From Rhodotorula mucilaginosa (taxonomy: Eukaryota > Basidiomycota > Microbotryomycetes > Sporidiobolales > Sporidiobolaceae), in NCBI GenBank assembly GCA_034406715.1, contig CP137879.1, positions 558,001 through 622,000 of the forward strand: DNA of 64,000 nt. The letters run 5' to 3'. The notes beneath the pieces were generated by a model. It saw nothing but the letters and a program-made list of their open reading frames with translations. It did no database searches and was not told the origin of the DNA. Positions 54,013 through 64,000 of the stretch are shown here, piece by piece (position 1 is the first letter of the stretch; the number at the start of each line of letters is the position of its first letter). Both the position numbers and the translations under genes were made by a program.

Positions 54013-55461
54013 CTACATCCAGTTCACCATGCCTCCACTTGCTCGAGCATAGATGGCTTGCTGACGCCGCGAGAGGATGAGGCTGGCATGGCGACCAATG
54101 GAATACTGCGGCTTGGTGTATGGTTGGTGGACATACCTGCCTGTCCAGGGATCCAACACCCCTGAAAGGAAGAGGGTGTAGTCTTTTAGCATGCCTTTTT
54201 TGCCTTTGAGATAGAGTGTATTGGGAAGTTCAAGCTGGAACCCACCTTCACCCGGAATTCTGAGAGTCGCCGACGCCGAGTCAATCTTGGGCCCCTTGCT
54301 GATGTTGTACGGTAGTGGCGTAGAGTCGTACGGGTAGTGGACTGATTCGCCTGTGAGTGGATCCCACGCGCCTGACAATTTCAAACACACACTGCGCCAT
54401 CAGCATGTTTTCGCCTTCTGGGACAGATCATAAAAAGAATGCCGCGCGTGTTTTTGGAAGTTGAGACAGAGAGTCTCTCACCTTCGCCGGGAACTACTGG
54501 CGGGGCAGATGCCAAGTCAATCTTGTGAATGATGGCTGCCAACTCGCGGTGCGCATGGGCCTGCATGCACCGGAGGTTTGCTCGTGATCTGCTAGGGGTG
54601 ACCAAAAACAGGGACAAGACATGAAGCTTACCAATTGTCCGCGCAGGCACTCAACCAACTTGTCTTCAGTCCAACCCTGGGCTTTGGCCATGCCATGGCA
54701 ATGTGTGAGGTTGCCACAAAGTGTGTTCAAGCATATCAAGAGCTGATCGTGCAGTCGCGTATTTTCGCGCGGCCAGCACTTGTCAATCCGTTCCCATTCA
54801 TCCAGCACGGCACGTTGGAACTCGCACAGAGGACCATGCGGGATGTGAGCTGTGCCGTACGCTTCTGCAACGCGCTTGAGCGCTCCTTCGAGGATCGGAC
54901 CGCCGAGTTGTAAGCCTCCGAAATTGGAAGCACGGACTGGGTCGGGGGGTTTGGTGCTGCAAGTCAGCTTGTACCTCTCGACCGTCAGTGCTTGTTGGCG
55001 GGACTTGCCAATCTGGCGCTTGGCATTGGCAGCTGTAGCAGCCTTGAAAATCTCCGCAACGAGGAGGTCCTGTTGAGTGTGCTAGATACAGTTTTGGTTT
55101 ACTTGATTAGGTCAGCCTTGCAGGTTTCGGAGCATGGTCATCAAAGAAGAGCGAAAAAGGATCGTACAAGGTATTGGGTCAAGTCCAGGCGATCCCGCCA
55201 CCGGCGCGCCATGAGGTGCTCCTTGACCAAGTCCAAATGGTGAAATAAGACGCGGTGCGCTTCGATGAGGGCCGGTCGCCATGCAAAGTTGGTGTACCAT
55301 TCTTTCACCTCTTGGGCCGCCATTGCGAGGGCTTCAATCAAGGGATTCAGCAGGTCGGCGTCTATGCCCGGCAGAGTCGAGATATCTTTGATCTTTCTTG
55401 CGAGAGCAGACCTTCCCAAGGACTCTCCGGGCGCTCGGCAACGAGGCGGAGTGCCAGTCAT
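54013..55461 (-). CDS. FM13: family protein with module, DPxTGxxVH repeats and RQQAIYAR tail
   Basis: Unrecognised. ATG 55461 opens MTGTPPRCRAPGESLGRSAL, then LLNPLIEALAMAAQEVKEW and LVKEHLMARRWRDRLDLTQ, ending QYLV at a donor, as in FM10 (VEKYL) and FM12 (LEQYL). The second long exon (about 55080-54630) encodes DLLVAEIFKAATAANAKR and the module GALKRVAEAYGTAHIPHG, FQRAVLDEWERIDKCWPREN, LLICLNTLCGNLTHCHGMAK, ending LVECLRGQL. The 3' exons hold two related units, GAWDPLTGESVHYPYD and GVLDPWTGRYVHQPYT, joined by IPGEGGFQLELPNTLYLKG, and end ILSRRQQAIYARASGGMVNW. The spacing to the promoter element, 98 bp, matches FM2. Confidence 0.68.
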
Positions 55462-55559
55462 GGGCAGTTAGATGAGCTCTGTGTCGAGGGTCGACAGAGC
55501 AGGAGCGTCGGAAGAAGGCAACTCTGCGTAGGCCGAGAGCAGCTAACAATCCTTCCCCG

Positions 55560-55570
55560 CGGACAAGCCG
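55560..55570 (+). promoter_or_regulatory. FM promoter element (CGG-N5-CCG), FM13
   Basis: CGG ACAAG CCG within TCCCCGCGGACAAGCCGAG, 98 bp upstream of the FM13 ATG. Confidence 0.75.
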
Positions 55571-56293
55571 AGAGCGGCGCGCGTTTCCGGCGGGAAGAAA
55601 GAGCCGATCAATGCACCCCGGCTCACACTTATGTGTACAGCCGAGATCAGCCCACTGTACCCTGCGCCAATACATTTATGGCCGAGCCGAGATGGATCGA
55701 TGGTGGCGAGATCATCCGGATCGATGCGAGAGCTCAACCGGACGACCTCTTGGCGCGACCAGGACCCAGCACCGAGTGCGCGTTAATTGGGCTATTGTAC
55801 ACAAGCGTACCGGACAAGAGCCAGTCCATATATCGAGTGGTTGAGAGAGAGGAAACTGGCGCCGACTTGGTGCGGGAGCGATAACTTGAAGGAAGGACCC
55901 AAGTCGGCTCGCTTGCTCGGGCCCAAGGGGAGGACGGGCGTTTCCCAAGCTCCCAACGTAGTGGTTGTCGGCCGGAGAGAGAGAGCAAGTCCGGATGCTA
56001 GAGTTAGCGAGGAGAGACAGCAGTGCCTCGAGCTCAGCGCGAGTACCTTTGCAAGCCGCGAGTGGGGGGGGGGGACCTTCAGATCGAGTAGCTGTAAGCG
56101 ATGGCAGCTGGTGCGAATCGCGTATGTAGGTTCACAGAGCTGAGAGTCTAGACAAGCGCGTGAGAGCGAGTCGAAGCTCGAGCTGATCGGAATGGGAAAG
56201 TTGCACCGCCACACTCACCTCTCTCTCAACAAGCGCGAGCTCTACACTGCCGAGGAGGGTGTGACCTGATTCAAGCTAACGAGCCGAACGAGA
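55571..56293. other. Divergent intergenic region FM13 to RCL1
   Basis: 723 bp without a supported gene; includes a run of G residues near 56070 and the RCL1 promoter. Confidence 0.5.
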
Positions 56294-58009
56294 ATGTCCA
56301 AAGCCGGACCGAGTACTCCCGGCAACTCGTCGCGCGTGCTCTCGTTCAAAGGCCACGCCCGCCTCCGACACCGACTCGTCCTCTCGCTGCTCTCGCGCCG
56401 CCCCGTCCGGATCGACCGCATCCGACCCGACGATGACGAACCCGGTCTGAAGGCACACGAGGTGTCCTTCCTGCGGTTGATCGAAAAGTTGACGCAGGGG
56501 TCGCGGCTCGAGATTTCCTACACGGGCACGTCGCTCCTCTTCCACCCGGGGACGATCCAGAACGGCCAAGTCACCCATTCGTGTCCCCATGAGGGCGAAG
56601 GGAGGGCCGTCGGTTGGTACTTGGAACCGTTGTTGGCGTTGGCGCCGTTTGGGAAAAAGGATTTGGTCTTGACCCTCCGAGGGGTCACAACCAACGCGGT
56701 CGACCCGAGTGTCGATACGATCAGGACGAGCGGGTTGCCGCATCTGGCCATGTTCCTCGATCGGGATGGCGTCGAACTCAGGGTGCGTGCGCGGCTGGCT
56801 GGCTTTTGCTTCCCTCTCTGGGTGGCCGGTGTGGGAAATGGGACTGACACCCCGCGGCTGCCGTCCCGCAGATTACGAAACGAGGTCACCCACCCTTGGG
56901 AGGCGGAGAAGTGACGTTCACGTGCCCTTCCGTGCGGACCATCAAGTCCGGGTTCGAGTTTACCAACGTCGGCCGGATCGCGAAAATCAGAGGGATCGCG
57001 TGCGTCCGCTTTCTTTCCCGAGGCCATGATACCTGGTCTTGATGACCAGAAACAAAGAACTGGAACTGATGCGTGTGCGAGCGTGTGCGTGTGTGTGCAG
57101 TCACTCGGTGCGGGTCTCGCCGCAACTGGCGAACCGACTCGTCGCGGCTGCGAGGAGCGTCCTGAACCGGTACATCCCCGACGTCTACATCTACTCGGAC
57201 GTGTACCGCGGAGAAGACAGCGGCAAGTGAGTCCGGCCCGGCGTGCTCTTCCTCGGGGTCTGCTCTCTGCGCTTCAGAGGGAGCCGAATCTACGCGTGAA
57301 TAGAGAGTGCTGGCTTTGATTCTGATTCTCTCCTTACAACCGCCCGCAGATCTCCTGGATACGCGATCACGCTGGTCGCGACTTCGACTTCTCACGTAAT
57401 CCATTCCGCCGAAGCGTCTTCCTGTCCGCCTCCCTCCAAACCCTCCTCCTCAACACCAACTTCCACCACCGACTCTTCTTCTCAAGGCTGGACCCCTCCC
57501 GTGCCTGAAGACCTCGGCCTCCTCGCTGCTCGACAACTCCTCGCCGAGATTAAGCGAGGCGGGTGCTGTGATCGCGGGTGGGAATGGTTGGTCACGACGA
57601 TGTTGGTCCTCGGAGCCGAGGACGTTGGGCGAGTGAGAGTCGCGGGTCCGTTCGAGGCTGGGTTGTGAGTCCATCCCTCTTTTTTCTTATGGGGAGAGAT
57701 ATCTCTTTTTTCGTTTGCAGCAAGCGGACTAACGAAAGAACGCCACCCTTCGCTCGCTCGGCTCGCGCGCGCAGCATCGAACACTTGCGCGACTTGAAAG
57801 CGTTCTTCGGCACGACGTTCAAGATCAAGGATGCCGCCGCCTCCGCCTCTGCTTCTGCTTCCGCTTCTTCGCGACTTGCCCTTACCGATGGTGCGGGCGA
57901 GGATGAGGCTGCTGCGATCGGAGGCAAGGACTCGGAGAGGGAGGGGGAGGAGTACATCCTGAGTTGTGTCGGGACTGGGTTCACCAACACGGCCAAGCGG
58001 GCGGGTTAG
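56294..58009 (+). CDS. RCL1: RNA 3'-terminal phosphate cyclase-like protein Rcl1
   Basis: Nucleolar U3 snoRNP-associated protein needed for early pre-18S rRNA cleavages; related to RNA cyclases but without cyclase activity. Exons 56294-56782, 56872-56999, 57101-57226, 57350-57664 and 57775-58009 sum to 1,293 nt (430 residues). Family blocks: FKGHARLRHRLVLSLLSRRP, LKAHEVSFLRLIEKLTQGS, ISYTGTSLLFHPG, GRAVGWYLEPLLALAPFG, GVTTNAVDPSVDTIRTSGLP, RGHPPLGGGEVTFTCPSVR, RGIAHSVRVSPQLANRLV, IYSDVYRGEDSGKSPGY. The usual cyclase nucleotidylation His motif near the end is not evident, as is typical of Rcl1. A Ser/Thr/Pro-rich insert follows STSHVIHSAE, and the protein ends SCVGTGFTNTAKRAG. Start: ATG of MSKAGPSTP. 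Confidence 0.95.
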
Positions 58010-58523
58010 TCGGCGGGCCGTGTCTAGAATCCTCTCTCTATTCCGTCGTGGATGTGTTTGTTGTAATCATCTTATGCGCCGAGTGACGAGGTTGTAATGC
58101 GGGGAATAGTAATGCGGTTTGATTAGTAAAATGGAGTCGATTGCAAGTGGGGCTCTCGTCTCGTTGTCAACGCGGCTCTCGCTCACCCTCGCATGCGAAT
58201 CTTGTGCGAGTGCTATAGGGAGACAAGAGAATCTCATTAGAGCGGTCTGCCCTGCGCTGCGCCACTCTCTCTCTCTCTCGCGTTGAGACGACGACGACTC
58301 TCGCTTCTCAGTGACTCGCCTCGCCTCGCCTTACCACAAGCTCCGACGCAGAGCATAGAGGACTCCGACCGATAGGAGCGACCCTTGAGTGCATTCGTCC
58401 GTGAGCTGCCTTCCCTTGCCCCTTTGCACGAGCGAGCGAGTTGACGCGAACTGAGCGCCCCTTTCACCTCCACGACGACGACCGACACTGACCTCGCGTA
58501 CTATAGAGCATAGACGCAGAGCC
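58010..58523. other. Intergenic region RCL1 to striatin-like gene
   Basis: 514 bp, no supported gene; CT- and CG-rich promoter-like sequence for the following gene. Confidence 0.5.
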
Positions 58524-61288
58524 ATGCTCCCGTGGAATCCACCGTCGGGGTTCTCCCTCGCCGGAGGGGCGACTTCCAATCCCAACTCCAACTCCAACTC
58601 GACCGCAGCCGGAGGAGGCGGAGGCTATTCCGGTTACAACGACCACCAGCAGCAGCAGCAGCAAGGACAAGGACAAGGACAAGGACAACAGCCACAAGCA
58701 CAGATCGGAGGGCAGGTCACCCCTCCCCCCGCCAACCCCAACGGGGCCCAACAAGCCCTACCCCCAATGACTCTCGCCTCGACTCTGCATTTCCTCCAAT
58801 CCGAACACCGCCGCTACGCCCGAGACCGCAACGAGTGGGAGATCGAACGCGCCGAGATGAGAGCCCGGATTGCGCTCCTCGAGGGAGAGAAGAGGGGCAA
58901 CGAAGGCGCGTTGAAATCGCTCGCGAGGAGGTGCAAGATGTTGGAGATGGCGTTGAGGGGGGAACGGTCCAAGTTCCTCAACTCGGCGGCGACTGCTCTC
59001 AGTAACCCCGCCGCCGTGTCGTCCGCCGCTCTGAGCACCCCCGCCACCGCTTCCGGAACGGCGTCCCCCATTCCGGGACAAGGTCCCACCCTCGCGGCCA
59101 CCACAGCCGGGAGCAGCATCGCCCCCAACAAGGCCCTCACCGCGTTGCAGCAGACCCTCGCCGAGGCACCGAAATCGAGCCCGATGACGAGTTCGACGTC
59201 GTCGCCCGGTCAGGCGGCCGGGTTGTCGTTGCCGCCCGCGGCCGGTTCGGCCGGTGGAGGTCCGCAGCAGCAGCAGCACACGCGATCCGACTCAGTTGGC
59301 GCAGCGAACGGCGGCCACCCCGCCCCCACCACCACTTCAGGTCACGGCCCCTCCATCCCCATCCCCACCGCCACCGCAACGACAACGACGAGTCTGCGCG
59401 ACCCGCGCGGCAAAGCCCGCTCGCGCGACTATCTCAAACAATGCCTGCAAGAGATCACCTACTTGACCAGTTCGGCGACGTTGAACCCGTTGGCGGCGCA
59501 GAGTTATGCGGCTCCCGGGGTCATGAGACCGAGGAAGGTGTTGCCGGATCAGGTGCCCGTGGGTCAGCCCGGGGTGATCAACCTTGGAGGAGGACCGGGA
59601 GCGGCGACTCAGGCGGCTTCGGTTATGGCTCAGGCTCCGACGACGGCGACGACCACTACCACCGCAGCAGCAGCTCCGACGCCCTCGACTTTGAACGCGC
59701 AACCCTCGACGAATCCCGGTCCCGGTCCCGAATTCGAGCCCGTCGCAGCTTCTTCGACGACGTCGCGCGGTGGTGCAGGCGCTCCGACGAGTTTGGCGGC
59801 TGCGACGCCGGTCGCGTTCCCTCCTGCTTCTGCTTCGGCGCTCCTCTCCGCCTCGGCTTCGGATTCGGAGTCGGCTTCGGAGGTGGCGACTCCCCTTCCG
59901 CCTTCATCCTCAACAGCGGCCGACTCCGCGTCGTCGTCGTCCTCCTCTGCCGGCCAAGAAGCGGAGACGAAGAAAGGGACCGAATCGACGCCGTCGTCCT
60001 CCTCCTCCTCCTCCTCGAATAGCGCCCCTGTCGCTCCGGACTCGGAACCGGACGTGTTCGCTTCGACGCCCGTCCCACCCTCGCCCTCGCCCTCGCTCTC
60101 GAACGGCGTCACCCCGACTATTTCGTCGGGACCATCTGCTGCTGCCGGCGGCGAGAGTGCGCATGAACACGATGACGACGAGGAAGAAGAAGAAGAGGAG
60201 GAGGAGGAGAGGGAGGGGTCCGACCCGCCTTCGGCGTTTGTACCGCTCAAGAGGCAACAGACTCGTCCTGCCCAGGCTCGAGATGGTGCCGGACGAGGTG
60301 CGAGGGACGATCGTGGAGCGGCTGCGACGTCTCCCGTGGTCGTCATGGCGAGCAAGGCGAACGCGGCGCGGAAAGACGGCCATGACGACGACGACAACGC
60401 TGAGATGGACAAGGCGATTGGCGAAACGGCGACTCGGGATCAAGATGCCGCCGGCACTCCCTCAGACGTGGACGTGGACGTGGATGGCGACGGTGAGACT
60501 GCTCCGTCTCGGGATCAGAAGCAGAAGCAGGAGGAGTCGCCGTCGACAACGCAAAAGGAGGAGGAGGAGGCAACGATGCCGGCCGCCGCCGCCGCCGAGG
60601 AGGAGGAAGAGTCGCATCACAAGTCTGGAGCAGGTGCAGGTGCAGGCGGTTCCGAGCCAGAGAAGCCGGCTACCACCGCCGCCGCCACTGCCACCGAGGT
60701 TTCGGCGCAGAAGGAGGAGGAAAAGGAAGAGGGAAAGGCAGCCGACGCTGCTCCCACTGCTCCTGCTTCAGTTGTCGTCGGCGAGTCGGACGACGACGAC
60801 AAGAAGGAGGAGGAGGAGGAAGTACCGCGTGCTTTGGGCGTCGTTGGCGATGGTGCCACGTCCGAGGCGGGAGCTGGATCTACGAAGCAGGTACGTGCTT
60901 GGCTACCTCGCCTCGCCTCTCTCGCCGAAGATGAAGGCAAACAGAACACAATGCTGACTCTCTTTCCCTCCTCACGTCTCGTTCCCTTCTTTCCTCCATA
61001 CGTTTTCGCTGCACTCCCCTCTCTCCCGTTCTCTCGGTCTCGGAATGCCACGTTCAGCAGCAGCCGACGTCGACTTCTTCTAGTCCGCCTCGAACGGGCA
61101 GCAAGTCGCAAAAGTCGAAGAAGAAGCACCACCAACAGGCGGCCGCGAAGTCATCTACGGAGGCCGGAGTAGGCAAGGACAACTCGGCGTCGACAACGAC
61201 CACGACTTCTCCTTCTTCTCCGCCTTCCGCTGCTACCAAGTCGACAAAGACGGTCGAGGAGACTGCGGAAGGACGGGATCGGGCCTGA
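58524..61288 (+). CDS. Striatin N-terminal-domain protein lacking WD40 repeats
   Basis: Two exons: 58524-60890 and about 61061-61288 (864-865 residues, depending on which CAG of a CAGCAG acceptor is used). After a Gly/Asn/Gln-rich start comes the striatin domain: LASTLHFLQSEHRRYARDR, NEWEIERAEMRARIALLEGE, LARRCKMLEMALRGERSKFL, a caveolin-binding/coiled-coil/calmodulin-type region (about residues 90-155). About 145 residues later is RDYLKQCLQEITYLTSSA, a second conserved striatin block. The remaining 550 residues are low-complexity: Ala/Ser/Thr/Pro stretches and long acidic runs. The protein stops at EETAEGRDRA with no WD40 domain, although striatins of the STRIPAK phosphatase-kinase scaffold normally end in about seven WD repeats. 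Nothing WD-like follows before COX16. Confidence 0.85.
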
Positions 61289-61804
61289 AGAGAGGGCCGG
61301 ACCCTTTGATTTCTCTCTCCCCCTCTCCCAACTCCTCTTCATTCTGTTTTTTTCTGTGCGCATGTCTCTTCGGGTTCCTCTCTGTTTGCATGGCGCAGCG
61401 TCTCCCCGCGTTTCGGTAAATATAAAGCAAAGCAGCATTTTTGTGTTTCTCTCTTTTCTGTTTCCGCTCGTCCGGTTCTCCTTGCGATATCGATTCCGGG
61501 TCGGCATCGTCGCTTCTCCTTGAAGCCGTTTCTTTCCAGACCTCTCTTGCTCCAGTCTAGCGGTTACCTTTGCGTCAATAACTCTGACCTTTAGGCAAGG
61601 GTGCAGGGGATTGATTGCGGAGGAGGAGCATAGTACAGACAACAGTTGAACTCGGAAAAAGAGCCGGTGGAGGAAAGGTGGCGACCTCCTGGTCGTCATA
61701 CGGTCGTGACCTGCAGACTCGCTCGATGCCATCCGTGGTATCGAGGGAGCAGGGACAGCGTCAAGGACGAAGAACGACTCGAAAGGTGCCTGCCGAGGGT
61801 GCGT
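61289..61804. other. Convergent intergenic region, striatin-like gene and COX16
   Basis: 516 bp. T/C-rich 3' flank after the striatin-like stop; no gene and no WD40-coding sequence seen. Confidence 0.5.
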
Positions 61805-62385
61805 TTACGGATCCTTTTTCGCGATGGGCAACTCGCCCCATTCGGCTTGGCCGGGCAACCTCGCGACGCGGACGTTCTCGTACTCGTCCGACTCGCCGAT
61901 ATCCCCCGAGGATCTCATGCGCTGCACGATCAGCATACACGCATCAGTTGCCGTGGTCCGATTCCGAGCCGAGGGCGAAAGGGAAGGGAAGGAGGAACGC
62001 ACCCAGTACTCCTCCCTGACGTCAATCTTTCGCCGGTCCTTCCGCATCCCCAACTCGTCCTCTTTGCTGACCGACTGGACTTTTTGGTCGCGGTAGTCGT
62101 ACCGGGTCTGGGTGAAGCCAGAGAGGGCGAACGACGAGAGGACGATGAGCGAGAGGAACGGGAGTCCGAACAGGGTGAACGGATGCCGGCGCAGGGAGAG
62201 CACGAGCGAGGACCTGCGTGGGCGCTTCAGCCGTCAGCTCCGGCTACCTCCGTGGCATGCCATGGGCTCTTGAAAGCAAGAGCCGAGGCGATAGCGAGAA
62301 AGAGGTCGCGACAGAGGGCTCGCTCGGAGGAGGGAGTCGGATGCTGCGCTCACGGTTTCACGGGTCTGGAAGCGAATGGCGGCAT
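61805..62385 (-). CDS. COX16: Cytochrome c oxidase assembly protein Cox16
   Basis: Mitochondrial inner-membrane protein with one span, required for assembly of cytochrome c oxidase. Exons 62385-62354, 62213-62003 and 61921-61805 sum to 360 nt (119 residues). The joined protein reads MPPFASRPVKPSSLVLSL, RRHPFTLFGLPFLSLIVLSS, FALSGFTQTRYDYRDQKVQ, VSKEDELGMRKDRRKIDVRE, EYW and ends LPGQAEWGELPIAKKDP. The family signature FGLPFxxLIVxxSFxLxxFTQxRYDxxDxKVxxVxxEExLxxRKxRxxxDxREEY is complete. The start was chosen because it restores the short basic N-terminus common in Cox16. Confidence 0.93.
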
Positions 62386-62916
62386 TCTCGTCGTCTGTAC
62401 GTCGTCTTAAAGCAGCCTAGACGCTGGATGCTGATGAGCGAACGAGGGAGCTGGCGCGGAAGCGATCTCGAATAGGGGGAAGCTCGCACGGAGAAGTGCT
62501 TCGACCGTCTCTGGCCTACGACGTCGCTGAGCCTTGATGCTCCCCGGAGTGACATCGAGAGATGGGCGCGCACAGGGAGGAATGTGGACCCTTCCGAAAG
62601 AGGGAAGCCGCAGGGGCAGAACCCACGTCCCCGCCTGAAACAGCTCACCGCCTCATCAAGCTCCCCTGGCGCTCGTCCCGAAACGTACAGACAGCTCGCA
62701 GACGCACGCTTCAACGCAGGTCGGACCCTGTGGACTCGCAGTGTTCGAATCGCGCGTGAAAGACCGCCGAGCTGCGACTCCGGCAACGCGAACGAGCGCA
62801 CGCGCCTTTTGCTTTTCCGCGCGCAAGCTCGAGTCTGATCGTGTGTATCTCTGGCTAATCAAGCCCACAACAATTAGTTTTCCAGTGTCCCGACCTGCAA
62901 CAAGGCCATACTGTAG
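62386..62916. other. Intergenic region COX16 to end gene
   Basis: 531 bp with no supported gene. Confidence 0.45.
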
Positions 62917-63993
62917 TTAAAAGTGTGCCCGGAAGTTGAGAGGGACAAGAAGGCTGAAGCGGCTTTTGTAAACGGAGTTGAGCCGGCCCCAGACAGCGTT
63001 GTGGACCTTGGTGCACACTGACCAGGACTGAGTCGAGTTGCGAGTCCCATTCAGATATCTGCCGCTCTGGAAGGACGGAAGAACCAGAGCAAGAGCACTG
63101 TCTTGGAGATCAAGTCGCTCGCTCAGAAATGCGCCACACGCTGGGCTATGTCCTAATACAACCTGCCATCCCTTCTCTTCTACTATACAAAGCTGACACT
63201 CCTCATCATTACAGATGTCCGCATTCATTGCTCTCAAAAGTGCTGGACTCGTTGGATTGTTGCGGTGTTACAAGACGTATTGGGTGCGGGCAGAACTTTG
63301 TGTTGCGGGGTTTTCAACGCTGCAGTGACTCCGTCGGGTTTGCTGCAACAGATTGATAAAGATATGCCTTGGGATTAGTCCCTACAGCACACGCCACTCT
63401 GCTGTAAAAAGGGTAGATTGCTCACCCAGTCCCGGTGTCATGGGAAGCTGTCGTGAAAGAAGCCTGATTGGCTAAAGCAGACAGGCGCAACCCTGTCAAA
63501 CCCATGGCTGTTGCGATACTTGAAAAAGGGATCACCACCAACTCACCCAGCGCATGTGGTTGGTCATGTTGAAAGAATCGAGGTACTGCCATAGATATTG
63601 GAGATTCTCATTGAATTCATAGTTGATTCTCAGCTCTTGGGCCGTGAGCAGTCTGAGCATAGCTTCCCGCCACTCCTTTGCTCGTCTACATTCCTTTTTG
63701 TGCCATTGTTTGACTGCCCGAGTCTCGTTCCGACACAACTGGGGTAGGTGCACATGTGCAGCTTGGCAGAGAGTCTCAAGTTGTTTGCGGTAACTGTCGT
63801 AGCTCATCATGTGAGTAGCACACTCAAGGTGATCTGCTGGATGGCCCTCCGAACCATCAAGAGCCGGCAGTACTGTCTGCAAGGGGTGCACATCCATCTC
63901 TGCATCAGCCAGGTGAGCGTACAAAAACAAACAGTATCGGTAATACTTGCCCAGAGGTCTGGCTTCTCGAGGAGTTTGTCCAAAGTTCCCCAT
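62917..63993 (-). CDS. Unrecognised multi-exon gene at the window edge
   Basis: No family recognised. A long exon from 63993 (ATG at the very edge, possibly internal) to about 63551 encodes MGNFGQTPREARPLGKYYRY, LFLYAHLADAEMDVHPLQ, LETLCQAAHVHLPQLCRNE, VKQWHKKECRRAKEWREAML and NLQYLWQYLDSFNMTNHMRW, and ends at a GTGAGTT donor. A small exon near 63430-63465 lies between an AATCAG acceptor and a GTGAGC donor. The last exon encodes CQLCIVEEKGWQVVLGHSPA, CTKVHNAVWGRLNSVYKSRF and ends LLVPLNFRAHF. Codon use and AT content resemble the FM genes, but neither the module nor the tail is visible, so I do not assign it to that family. The 5' part may lie beyond the window. Confidence 0.5.
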
Positions 63994-64000
63994 AGATCTC

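Noticed and set aside
59630-60957. Large alternative frames over the striatin-like gene (up to 395 codons, Arg/Ser-rich)
   Set aside because: Artefacts of low-complexity GC-rich sequence; the striatin frame contains the conserved blocks.

Overview
The window reads as nuclear DNA of a GC-rich basidiomycete yeast or mould, probably Pucciniomycotina (Microbotryomycetes-like). This is inferred from compact genes with many 50-110 nt introns (GT...CTGAC...AG), strong C/G third-position bias in conserved genes, and protein content. No virus, plasmid or bacterial island is visible.

Layout. 1-4915 is a near-perfect tandem array of a 1,467-bp unit (three full copies plus a partial one), followed by an intron-containing tRNA-Gln(CUG) and a diverged relative of the unit. 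From 6.2 to 31.4 kb there are conserved single-copy genes: mitochondrial ribosomal protein uL5m, GTP/GDP carrier GGC1, proteasome ATPase RPT5, ATP synthase subunit J, importin-alpha, PKA catalytic subunit, V-ATPase subunit H, a CIA30-domain protein, cyclin L and GPI2. The right half carries RPN8, a choline-transporter-like protein, a Dal5-type permease, RCL1, a striatin-like protein without WD40 repeats, and COX16.

Between these genes sits an unrecognised, lineage-specific gene family, called FM1-FM13 here. At least thirteen members occupy gaps between housekeeping genes: singly (FM1-3), as a head-to-tail array of six (FM4-9, 31.7-38.0 kb) and as further genes at 43-55 kb (FM10-13). They share (i) an upstream element CTCCGCGGACAAGCCG whose core is CGG-N5-CCG, 97-218 bp before the ATG; (ii) a helical module around F(R)xx(I/L)xxAW, often preceded by AYG and followed by a WP and an LC..L pattern; and (iii) in the larger members a basic C-terminal tail LSxRQRAIYxR. 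FM12 is decaying: it has an in-frame stop near its start and a 1.55-kb hAT-type DNA transposon with an 8-bp target duplication. Codon use is less biased in the family than in its neighbours.

The shared promoter element and family architecture suggest a co-regulated system of unknown function, possibly controlled by a Zn2Cys6-type factor encoded elsewhere. This is the most novel content of the window. Exon boundaries of conserved genes were worked out by hand, and for most the summed exon lengths are divisible by three. Family-gene models are less certain.
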